The notes under the pieces are model-generated. The model was not told the DNA's origin and did no database searches. It worked only from the letters and a program-made list of their open reading frames with translations. A program made the translations under genes and the position numbers. From Leuctra nigra (lineage: Eukaryota > Arthropoda > Insecta > Plecoptera > Leuctridae): DNA of 64,000 bases. Where the stretch lies: contig OW203770.1 of NCBI GenBank assembly GCA_934045905.1, positions 2,728,001-2,792,000 on the forward strand. Reading direction: 5' to 3'. Below, piece by piece: positions 41,597-53,500 of this stretch; the stretch's first letter is position 1, and each line of letters starts with the position of its first letter.

Positions 41597-44500
41597 GTAA
41601 AGGTTTTTGCTTTGTTGATATATTTTATAATATGTATGTAAAGAAATAAGATTTTTTCTTAATTAATGGCGTATATGGGGAGAGGGCACCCTAAAATCAG
41701 GGTTTAATCTAAAAAAAGCACATAAAATAATTTGTTAAAAAGAAACACTTAAAAAGAGACATATCATACCAAAAACGCTCCAAAATTGTTAGAATTGAGT
41801 TAAAATTCCAAAACTTTTCCGAGGCTATGCGCCCCGGACTTGCATATATCTTAGACCATTTTTTACATTTTGTAATATAATTCCCCAAAAAGGCAACACT
41901 GCGATTCAAAATTGCACCTAAACGAATGACCTTAATCAAAAAATATCCCCCAAACCCCCTGTTCTCCAATGTGATTTTCAAAATATTGGTACCTAATGCC
42001 CCCCCCCCCCCTCCCTAAATGTCATGCTGGATTCCCCCTTGAATATAATTATTGGGGATCGTGTGGCAGAAGTTTGTTCAGGAAAAAAACGAAGAAATTC
42101 TAACAGGGACTTTCTGTGGAAGAATTTTCGATACCACTGTTACTCTAGTTCGTCAGCGCCATCTACACTGCAACACTTGCGAGCGACACAAAGCAAGGAA
42201 CCGTCGGCTCATTGAATCTGAACTCCGCCCAATGGCAGCTCGTGGACGTCAACACCACGTTCAGATGCGCTCTCTGTGAGATGACACTTCGCCATGACGT
42301 CACAGTGTCTGTCTATCCGCCCATGCCGGCTGTCGACAACAGCGCCAATGTGTTCGATGTCGCAGTGCAACTTCCCAACAACAAGTCAACAACCAAGAAG
42401 GTAATTACCACGTTCAGATGCGCTCTCTGTGAGATGACACTTCGCCATGACGTCACAGTGTCTGTCTATCCGCCCATGCCGGCTGTCAACAACAGCGCCA
42501 ATGTGTTCGATGTCGCAGTGCAACTTCCCAACAACAAGTCAACAACCAAGAAGGTAATTACCACGTTCAGATGCGCTCTCTGTGAGATGACACTTCGCCA
42601 TGACGTCACAGTGTCTGTCTATCCGCCCATGCCGGCTGTCAACAACAGCGCCAATGTGTTCGATGTCGCAGTGCAACTTCCCAACAACAAGTCAACAACC
42701 AAGAAGGTAATTACCACGTTCAGATGCGCTCTCTGTGAGATGACACTTCGCCATGACGTCACAGTGTCTGTCTATCCGCCCATGCCGGCTGTCGACAACA
42801 GCGCCAATGTGTTCGATGTCGCAGTGCAACTTCCCAACAACAAGTCAACAACCAAGACGGTATAACTTGCAGGCGCGTAGAAACTACTTTCATCAAGGGG
42901 TGGGGGGGGGGCAGTTTTAGACCCGCAGGGTGTTTTTTTATATATAATTTAAAAGTGAATTATGGGGCTCTTAAATGCACAAATTCAATCAATCAATCCT
43001 CCAAGTGTCCCGTAAAGGGTGTTTTTTTCTTCCGAATTTGAACAAATTAAAGAACGGCTCAGTTATTGCTCCGCATGGTGTATTTTCAGAATTTAAATAA
43101 TTCTAACTGATTCTGGTACGCTATTTTTTTTAATATAATATATAAAGGGGAGTCAGACTGGTCAAGTGGGGGGATCATCCTCCCATCACCTCCCCCCATC
43201 CCTTCCGCTTCAGAAACAAATTTGTTTCTGAAGCAACGAAAAGAGCTTTGAGAAATGTGTCAAGTACATTGTTCTTGATTATAGACAATTAGAGCTCGGT
43301 TTGTTTTCGCTTGCGGTTGAGATACACGGCTAATCAGCTAGCGACTGATTACCACGTCACGTGACTGTCACACACGCATGTGTCACGTCACGTGACTGTC
43401 GTGTACACACGCATGTGTCACGTCATGCTCCGTGAACAATGTAGTTTACACTTTTTAAAATTATACCATTATTCAGATATCTATAGTTGTTATTGTTACA
43501 AAGAAAAGGATTAATAACTTTTTATTTCACCTGTAACTCCAATAATTTCGGACTTTTTTTTCCTGTCCAACAAAAATGTTTGAAACTTGCATGTATTAAT
43601 ATTAGTACCTGTTTCCTAATTTTTTTTAAAATTTCAGGAAAGTAGTGACCTCTCAAATAGGAAGTTTATTTGCGCCACCCGGTATAATGCTGCTGTGTGG
43701 TTAATTCCGGAGCTTATTCACTCAGTTTAAATTACCCTCAGGTTATATTAACTGTAGTGTATTTATTAGATTCACGTTTTCAAACCGTCATACGTATGCA
43801 TTGTATAAAATTGAAACAGTTGACAACTATTACTTAGCCTTCAACTTTGTTACGTCTTAAAGAGTGAAAACGAACACGGTTTCAAAACGTGACTCTCCCC
43901 CTGGTACCCGACCCCCTGGTACCCCCTGGTACCCCCTGGTACCCCCTGGTAACAGCGGAAAACTTCTGCCGTGCTCAGAACTACTTAATGTACACTTGGC
44001 CAAACAAAACTTGAACGTTCAATAAATCTGATAGGCTGATAAATGTAAGATCGCACCATCAGAAGTCAGTCTAAGCGATCTCATTGTCTCACTCTAGTAG
44101 GTGACCTCACATTTCAATAATAATAACAAGCTTTGATTGTTTGATAATGATGGAAAATTTAGTGAATCTCTCACTTAGGGATGGTGTTTTGGAGGTAACC
44201 TGCGAAATAAAAACGCGCACCCCGACTGGGAATCGAACCCAGATCCTTCGGGTTTCCGGCCCTATGCTTTAACCATTAAGCTATCGGGACGCATTCTTAA
44301 TCAGCAGGTTGGGTTGCCATACAACTCTTGCGAGTCCGAGTATCTGACCTATACACGAAGACTGAAGCACTTCGACTTCATTTGACAACGTGAATACATC
44401 TCTCTCGAATGGCTATGCTCAAACTTCTGAGCTACGAGTGGATTGTTTGATAATGATGGAAAATTTAGTGAATCTCTCACTTAGAGAGATTCACCTTAGG

Positions 44501-47500
44501 GACACCATCCCTAAGTGAGAGATTCACTAAATTTTCCATCATTATCAAACAATCCACTCGTAGCTCAGAAGTTTGAGCATAGCCATTCGAGAGAGATGTA
44601 TTCACGTTGTCAAATGAAGTCGAAGTGCTTCAGTCTTCGTGTATAGGTCAGATACTCGGACTCGCAAGAGTTGTATGGCAACCCAACCTGCTGATTAAGA
44701 ATGCGTCCCGATAGCTTAATGGTTAAAGCATAGGGCCGGAAACCCGAAGGATCTGGGTTCGATTCCCAGTCGGGGTGCGCGTTTTTATTTCGCAGGTTAC
44801 CTCCAAAAAAGCTTTGATTGGTTATGGGACATGACCAGCAGTCATTCAAATTTGGTCAACGTTCAAGTTTTGTTTGGCCGAGTGTACATAATGTGAACTA
44901 CTAATGTGCAGGGCCGGATTAAACACTTTGGCGCCCCTAGACTAATTCACAATCACGAGGCACCTACCCTTTCCCCCACCAAAAACAAAAACAATTCCAC
45001 TCTGTCTATTTTCAATTGTCCTCAACTTGCCCCGCAGGGCCTCTTTTGGATTTTGGACACTTGCTCTTTTAACGACGAATCACTTTTAATCGACGAATTT
45101 TAAATCACAGAAACTGTCTACAATGGGATGTCAAACCCCCGAGAATGAAGGTAATGATAATGATAATGACCAGAATGCACCAGTCAATGCATTCTGGTCA
45201 ATGTGTCAAATTAGGTTGTTGGTCATCCAAGTGGAGGATGGAAATTTTGTGAAGACATCAATGTTGTAGATTTTGAAACAAATATTTGATATTAGTTTCA
45301 TAGATTTTCTAGATTAGATATTATTATTTAAAAAAAGGACCAAAAGACATTAAAATATAAAAAAATTGAGATAAAGGCATTTTCAGGCTAAATAAAACAC
45401 ATATTTTTGAAACCAGGAACACATAAAACACATTTACGTGTAATTTTTAGACGTGTCTAAACAAAGAAAAATACAAAAGAAAAAGGGAAGTCTCGTGAAG
45501 ATTAGAATTCAGAATAATATTTATTTTATGAAAGTTGAGATGTTGCTGAACACAGATGTGGTATTATTTTTGTTGTTGGACGAATAGTTCTCATGTAATT
45601 AATTTACAAAGTTTGATAGATCTCCTCTCATTTAAAAACAGGAAAATTGGCAATGACATCACAGTTTGCTATATTGCCATAGCAACAAGGGAATCCCCAT
45701 GTCAACACAATGTTCAAGACTTGGAAATGACATCACAGTTCTGATTCTTGTTACTGGCCGTTTTTCCCGCCAAAAATCCTATGATATTTGAACTCGATTT
45801 TTATGAAAGAAAATTTAAAATTTCACAGGTAATAAGTGTATTTGTCATTATTATTTGTGTTAATTTATAGAAATGTACTAGAATAAAATGTCATGAGACA
45901 TCCCTAATGTCCTATGCCCCATCAATGTGTTCCTCATTCCCTCTCTCTGACCAGATCGCGTCTGCTCTCGCCAAGACGCTCGGCGTCGACTCGTCCTACA
46001 TCCAGACGCCCTACCGCGACGCCGACGTCCTGCATGTCCAGGTCGACGCCAGCAGCTACATGTATGACGACAGCATCATGACGTCACTCACGAGCTTCAG
46101 TGACGTCATCCAGCTGGAGGGCGGCGCCAAAGTGATCGACATTCAAGTCATTGACCATTGTCCAGAGATCAACCAAACCGTGGAGGGAGAGAGTCCGATA
46201 ATGTGGCCAGCTACAGGAGCAAGTGAGAAGAATGAGGCTATATTATAGTACTTTTCAGTACCCGATTCTGATGGAAATCGATTTCATGCTAACTTATGGC
46301 CGTGACCGGATTCCATCAGAATAGAATTGGGAAAACGTTCTAGAATTGACCTCCTGAGCATTTCTGGTGGGTTATTCTAAATTTCCGTGTCGTCTCGTTT
46401 TACTTGATACGGATTCACTGCACACTGGAGTGCTATCTTTTTAACGGTTGAGAATATATTTTGTTTATGTACATAATAGTTTCAAAGAGCAATGTGAATT
46501 TTTTTATATATTTTTTAATTCATATATTTCCCATAATTAATTAATAAGTTTTCGACATTTCACTCCTCTGCAAAAACAAGCTGTACGTCACACGCCGTGT
46601 TCCCTGTGTTACGGGATGCATAGAACCGGCTCTGGTTAACATTATCTATACGGCCCGACTCGGCGTGTGACGTCATGTTGTGTTTCATGGACAGCTACAT
46701 ACAATCTACCAAACTTTGTACATTCGTTCCTTGAAAACTATTCATCACACAACAAAATAATACCTCATCTGTCTTCAACAACATCTCAACTTTCATAAAA
46801 TATTTATTATTCTAAAATCTAAACTTCACTTCACTTCCCTATTGATGTCAACTGTTTCAAGTTTTATTCAATGACAACGTTCATGGTTTCAAAACGTGAA
46901 ATCTCAAGAATTGGTTACCAGGGACTAGCAATATAACCACTGTTTACATGAAATTTAAAAAAAAATTGTCAATGAAATTCGAATTTCTGGAAAACCGTAT
47001 TACGATGACAATTCAATTTTACAATAAGTGACAACAAAATGCTAACATTTTCACAAATCAAGACCTGAAGTTGAAGGAAATCCGACGAACAGCATTGAAC
47101 AGCAAACTTTACTCTAATAAAAGGGCAAATGTCACCTGGAGAAGCTCGGTGAATACTGAATACCGAGTGAAATATTGTGTAATAATTGCAATAAATATAG
47201 TTTTTGAAAGTCGAATTATTATTAAATATAGCTTAGGGTTGTTAATTGGCACATGTTTAAAATAAATAAAAAATTACGGCACCCTGCGAGACTAAAAAAT
47301 ATCTCATTTTTTACCAAAAATTTAACTAACGGTTACTAATAAACAAAGCAAAAATCTAAAAATTTACCAAGTGATAACCCTAAGTTTGCCTTTTATGAAA
47401 TCATGATTCAAATTTTAGATCATTTCGTCAGCCCATTTCGTCTCCAATCGTATCCAAAAAAAGTGTCTACAAAAAGCAGCAAAAAGCTCACGCTTGCAGC

Positions 47501-50500
47501 ACCTTAAGAGGGCTTGGTAGTGAGTTTGACCTTGAAGAGTTTTTTAATCGATTTTTATCAATATCTTTTTCGAGTGTAATTGTTAACAAAATAGGGCTAT
47601 GGACGTGAATTCAGAACAGTTCAATGAAAATAATTCCATAGCTTGTAATTGTTTATCTAGTGGAGCGGTCGCTCCACGCCAGCCAAGTCGTACGGCGCGC
47701 GCACACTCTCATTTAAAAAGGCTGGAGCAACCCACTGTTACTGTAAGCATCAAAGTGGCATTTTCGGCCTACTGGATCTTAAAATTGGGAAATATCACAT
47801 TGTTGCGAAATATCTTAATTTCGAGCTATGGCCCACCCTACAACATATACCAAATTTGGGAACAATAGGTTACGCCATTTGCGCGCTAGAGGGCCGTGAA
47901 AACAGTGTTTTAGGGCGGTTTTCATAATAATAATAATAATAATAATCTCAGTAGTAGTCTCCTGGAATTCAAATCCGGTAACAAGGCCACAGCCTAAACG
48001 GCTGAACCGATTGATCTCACATTTTTACCACGTGTGCACTTTTGGCGTCTGATTTAACCTTTACCCCATGAATTTTTTGTGCCGCCATTTTGAAACCGGA
48101 AGTGACGTCATATCTCAACAACGGCTAAACCGATTGGAGCGAAAATAGCGCCAAACGATTCGGACGGTGAACTTTATGCATTATCAGTAGCAAAAGACTA
48201 AAAATTATGTTAACGAAACCGGAAATGACGTCATGAAATTTGAAATACATCGATTGGCATTTCGGCAACAAAGATTGATCCGATTATTTTGATATTTATG
48301 TAACGTATGTACTTTTGATATCTCATTTGAGTTGTTATAAAACCAACCGGAATCCGCCATTTTGAAACCGGTAGTGACATCATATCTTAATAACGGCTAA
48401 ATAGATTTGAACGAAACCAGCGCCAAACAATTTAGACGGTCAACTTTATGTATTATCAACAATAATATTTGCAGTTTCTTATAGCAAAACCGGAAATGAC
48501 GTCACACATTTGAAAAATCTCACAAATTTACATTTTGATACAATAAATACTATTTGAGACAGCTTATAATAAGATGTTATCATGTGTAAATTAAAATTCA
48601 AGGGGTCAGAGATTTCAGCCGCCATTTTGAAACCGGAAGTAACGTCGTATCTCGAAAACTGGTAGACCGATCAGTACGAAACTAGCGCCAAATGATTCGG
48701 AAGGCCATCTTAATGTAATAGGAACAGTCAAACTAGAATGTTCTTATTTATGAGCCCGGAAATGAAGTAATTCAAATTTAAAAATTATTGTATTCCCCAT
48801 TCTATACAATGAATACATATTCAGAAAGCCTAAAATGATACACATTAATTGTAGATATAAATTCTATGTGGCAGTGCAGTAAGTTTAGCAGCCATTTTGA
48901 AAACCTTTGTGTATGCCATATCTTGGAACTGGGTTGACCGATTGGAATGAAACCTTTGCTATTCTTCACAAAAGACTATATATGAATATATAACAGATTT
49001 TCATTAGTAGTAACCAAATCGTAAATGGCGATTTTTTTTAAAGAATTTAGTAATTGTTCATTTCATATGTGTCACAAGTTGTAAGAATAAACTAAAAAAA
49101 GGAGTGATATCCCCATAAAAAACAATTCGTGTAAAAATACCAGCCAAGTCTCTTCAACTAAAAAAAAATATATGAAATCTAAAAATTCTGCACTGAAAAG
49201 TATTGATATCAAAAAATTTGCCAAGTCAAAACTTTATTTGAAAATCAAAAAATACTTGGCGCATCAATTTTTTTGAGAATTATAGGTATACTATATGTAT
49301 ATGTATATTTGATGTATATTTTATATCTGGCCTATACTTCTAAGCTATTTATATACACGATGCGCCAAGTATTTTTTGATTTTCAAATAAAGTTTTGACT
49401 TGGCAAATTTTTTGATATCAATACTTTTCAGTGCAGAATTTTTAGATTTCATATATTTTTTTTTAGTTGAAGAGACTTGGCTGGTATTTTTACACGAAGT
49501 GTTTTTTATGGTTAGATATACTCTGTCCTACAGGTGTTTAGAACCCGAAAATTTAGTCATTTTCGGGTTCTAAACACCTGTTGGACACAATAAAACTAAG
49601 AGCTTATTCCAACCATAGACATTTATACTCACTGCGTTCGTGAGTATAAATGTCTATGTTCCAATTATGAAATTATTTTCATTGAACTGTTCTGAATTCA
49701 CGTCCATAGCCCTATTTTGTTAACAATACACTGGAAAAAGATATTGATAAAAACCGATTAAAAAACTCGTCAAGGCCACGCTCACTACCAAGCCCTCTTA
49801 ATTACGTGACTCAGGTTTCTGTGTAACTTCATTGTTCCAGACTGCGTGGCTACAGAAGTGACTGACAACATCACAGCTGCACGGGAATGCCACTGGGGAG
49901 GACACAAGGCTGTGTGGACTGCAACTACAAGATGGCGGCTTGATCCTTGCTATTTGCACACGGACAAGATGGACTTTCGAGCTTTGGCTTTGGAACGGCA
50001 AGATAGAATCAACCAGGCTTTGTTCGAGTCGGCTACGGTATAACTTGTAGATATCATCAAATTCAATCGGAATTTGTTCAAATAATTTAAATTTTAGTTA
50101 GCGATGGCAACACCAAAGATATTATGAGCACTAGGAGGGCTGAGTAGTGTGCCTTGAAGAATTATTTTGATGAAAATAATTCCATAGCTTGTAATGGTTT
50201 ATTATATTTACTTTGTCCTACAGATGTTTAGTGCCCTAAAATTAGTAAAATTATGGCACTAAACATCTGTTGGCCAAAATAAAACTAATAACTTATTCCA
50301 AGCTATGAAATTATTTTCATTGAACTGTTCTGAATACTCGTACAAAGCCTTATTTTGTTAACAATTACATTGGTAAAAGATATTGATAAAAATTGATTAA
50401 AAACTCTTTAAGGTCAAACTCACTATACCCAGCCGTCTTAAATCTATAAGACAAACACTGTATTAAGGCCGGTCATATATTTTTTCCCGTCAACAGTCAG

Positions 50501-53500
50501 TTGGAGCGGATTCAGAGGCAAAATCAAAATATAAATTGCCATTTTGGCAAACGGTTATGAATATCGAAAAAGCAAGTAAGAGGTGACATGTATTGAACCT
50601 TTATCTACAATTTCATCGCTTACTGTCATAACTTTGCTCCTACTATGTGGTCAGCATAAGTCGGGCACGAAAACGCTACGTCACTCGTCCGTCTCTCGTT
50701 CGTCGCTCGCACGTAGCGTTTTCGTGCCCGACAAATTCTGACCACATAGTAGGAGCAAAGTAATGACAGTTTGCGATGAAAATGTAGATAAAGGTTCAAT
50801 ACATGTTATCTCTGGCTATTTGCTTTTTCGATATTCATAACCGTTTAAATATGGCAATTTATATTTTATATTTGCATCTAAAACCGCTCCAAAATGTCCA
50901 TCAGCAATACACGAGAGAGCATAATAATTTTTTTTCTGAATCATGTTCATAAGCAATCTTCTGTCAAATCTTTGTTTTATCTGGGAATTCGTTCATTTAA
51001 TTATCTTCCACTTAAGCGATATAATCACAGCCTTCTTCAAAAACACCACGAATGTTCTGTTAGAAGGCTGTGGATTCTGTAATTGGCAACACTGCATTTG
51101 CAGTTCTCACCTCCCTCAAATTCCAAACAACCAATCAGAGCGCACCTGCCATGAGACAGCTGTTCTCTGAGCCATATCTTTCAACCAGTGATGCCAAGTT
51201 ATTTTCACTAAAACTCTCCTAGCTCATTTAAACGTTCAGGAACATGTATATCTAAAAATTTAAAAAAATACTAGAGCATCTGATACACCTCATATCAGTT
51301 TTTTACAAAATTCTTATGTCGGGAAGTCAGTCTCAAACCATTTTGAAGTGGTACGAGAATCATTCCTAGCATGGCCGCCATGTTAAAATAGAGGCTAAAA
51401 GCAATACTTTGAAGTGATATATCTCGGAAGTTAGTTCAGCTTGCCCACTTTTTCTTGGCATATTATGATGTAGAATTAAAGTATCTATATTTATGTAGAG
51501 TTTAACCGATTTCTCATGAAAGAGGAAATTCGCTAGTCCCTCCTTAAGAGGCAAACGGAAGCGAGCGGGAATCGCACGGTTCGTCAGAGCGTTTTTTTGA
51601 AATTTTGTCTTCCCACTAAATAATTTTAAAAAATCAGATAGTAACGACCCATTACAGCCTAATAGACTAAATAATGCCGCACACTGGAGTTCATTATGAC
51701 CTCTGGTACGACCTCAAAGTGTTAAATACGATATTTTTAGTAAGATAATAAAAAATAATCGTATTTAACACTTTGAGGTCGTACCAGAGGTCATAAAGTA
51801 CTCCAGTGTGCGGCATTATTTTGTCTATTAGACTGAAATGGGTCGTTACTATCTGATTTTTTAAAATTATTTAGTGGGAAGACAAAATTTCAAAAAACGA
51901 TCTGACGAACCGTGCGATTCCGGCTCGCTTCCGTTTGCCTCTTAATGTATGTATGTATGTATGTATGTTTTATTGATCCGCTTTGTGATACAATGCACGG
52001 TGGCAGAACATATAATAATGTGATAATATTATCTCACATAATAACATGATAACAATAATTATAATACATGCGTCTCGACATTAAAAATCTAGTGTAGAAT
52101 GAGAATGAATGAGAATGAGATGAGTGATATGTGATGAGTACAAACAATAATAATATGGATTCATGCTGCACCTCCTCAAGAAAATCAATCTTAGTTGAGT
52201 AATGACATTAATTATTAATAATGATAACTCGAGATTAGATGTCTAGTATGTAGAATAGTGATTAATGAGATGTGATGATGGTGTGATGCGTACATAGTAT
52301 TATAGATGCATGCATATTCTCAAATAAATAGGTGAAGAGGTAGTAATATTAGGATGAAGGTGCCATGTTTCATTAGTGAATACAGAGGTGAAAGATGACA
52401 GCAGGACAGAAATGGAGGTAGAAGATTGAGGAAGACACGATTTAGGGAGGCACGTCGATTAACTTGTTAAAGTCCACGATGGTCACCACGTCCTCCAAGT
52501 CCTTTGGAAGTTGATTCCACAATCGCACTGATCTGCCGAGGAGGGAGTATCTGCCCATGTCTGTCTTGTGCCTCGGGAGATGGAGTTTCCTGTTGTGGTC
52601 CAAGCGGCCAACGAACGTGGGAGACTTGACTAGCTGGTGAAGATCCTGCCATCCAGGCTGTCCGGAGACGGTCTTGAAGAGGTATCGAAGGCTGCATTTC
52701 TTTCGGCGGGAAGCCAGCGATTCCCAGTGAAGGTCGTCAACGAGTCTTGAGACGCTGACGTGTGGTCGATGTGTTGCCTTGTTCCATCTCCGATGGCAGT
52801 TCCAGACGTACCTTGCCGCTTTTCTTTGGACCATTTCGATGGAGTGTATTGCTGCCTCAGAGTGCGGATCCCAGACTCCAGAGCAGTATTCCAGCAGTGG
52901 TCTGATTAGGCACTTGTATGCGTAGTCTCTTGTCTTGGGGAGGCTGCCTTTGATGTTACGCATAACAAAGTGAAGCATCTTTCTTGCTTTGGCTGTTAAT
53001 TTGTTGATGTGAGGCGTCCAGTTCATGTCCGAAGACAGAGTAATTCCGAGGTATTTGCAGGATGATGACTTTTCCACGTTTTGACCATTGATGTTATAAC
53101 TAGTTGGTATTTGGCTCCGCTTTCTAGTAAAGCTGACTACTGAAGATTTAGCAGCATTTAGTTGCATGCCATTTGCTACAACCCATTGCTCAATCCGTTC
53201 AATGTCACCTTGTAGCTTCTCACGGTCGGAGACGTCACGGATAACAGCATAGATAATTAGGTCATCGGCGAACTGCTTCTTGGAAGACCTAATTACCTCA
53301 GCTAAGCTATTGTTGAATCCAATAAACAGGGTTGGCCCCAGGACTGAGCCTTGGGGTACCCCAGATGGGATTTGTACTGGGTTTGAGATGGAGTTACCAA
53401 CTTGGACTTTTTGAGTTCTTCCTGAGAGAAATAGGCCGATCCAGTCGACCACTCTTCTATCAAGATCCATTGCAGAGAAGACGTCCATGATGATGTTGTG

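Larger units (their letters stand above)
44140..44808. mobile_element. Inverted dimer element with two tRNA-like heads and a 12-bp target duplication
   Basis: A 669-bp insertion flanked by direct repeats AAGCTTTGATTG. The arms, about 44190-44465 and 44510-44808, are almost perfect reverse complements, and each carries the same tRNA-like sequence near its outer end. The left side has an extra ~48-bp start that repeats the inner sequence (TTTGATAATGATGGAAAATT). A 12-bp duplication is typical of LINE-machinery insertion, as for SINEs. Confidence 0.85.
43989..44888 (+). mobile_element. MITE family M, copy 4, interrupted by an inverted tRNA-like dimer
   Basis: Ends TGTACACTTGGCCAAACAAA and GTTTGGCCGAGTGTACA are intact. 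The body is broken after AAGCTTTGATTG (44128-44139) and resumes with the same 12 bp at 44809-44820. Confidence 0.9.
45484..46862. repeat. Inverted repeat flanking gene B exon 3
   Basis: The arm at 45484-45630 (around ATGAAAGTTGAGATGTTG) matches the reverse complement of 46705-46862 (CAACATCTCAACTTTCAT) over about 140 bp with roughly four in five bases alike. Exon 3 (45955-46222) lies between the arms. Confidence 0.75.
47508..49797. mobile_element. Foldback MITE family R, copy 5, split by H5
   Basis: TTAA at 47504-47507 and 49798-49801. Ends GAGGGCTTGGTAGTGAG and CTCACTACCAAGCCCTC. The body breaks at GTTTA(T) and resumes TTAGATATACTCTG after H5. Compare the empty site in copy 3. The right end abuts gene B exon 4 (starts 49841). 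Confidence 0.88.

Noticed and set aside
44705..44776. Functional tRNA gene
   Set aside because: The fold is complete, but position 33 is C, the variable loop is too short for the GGA anticodon (Ser), and both copies belong to an inserted element.
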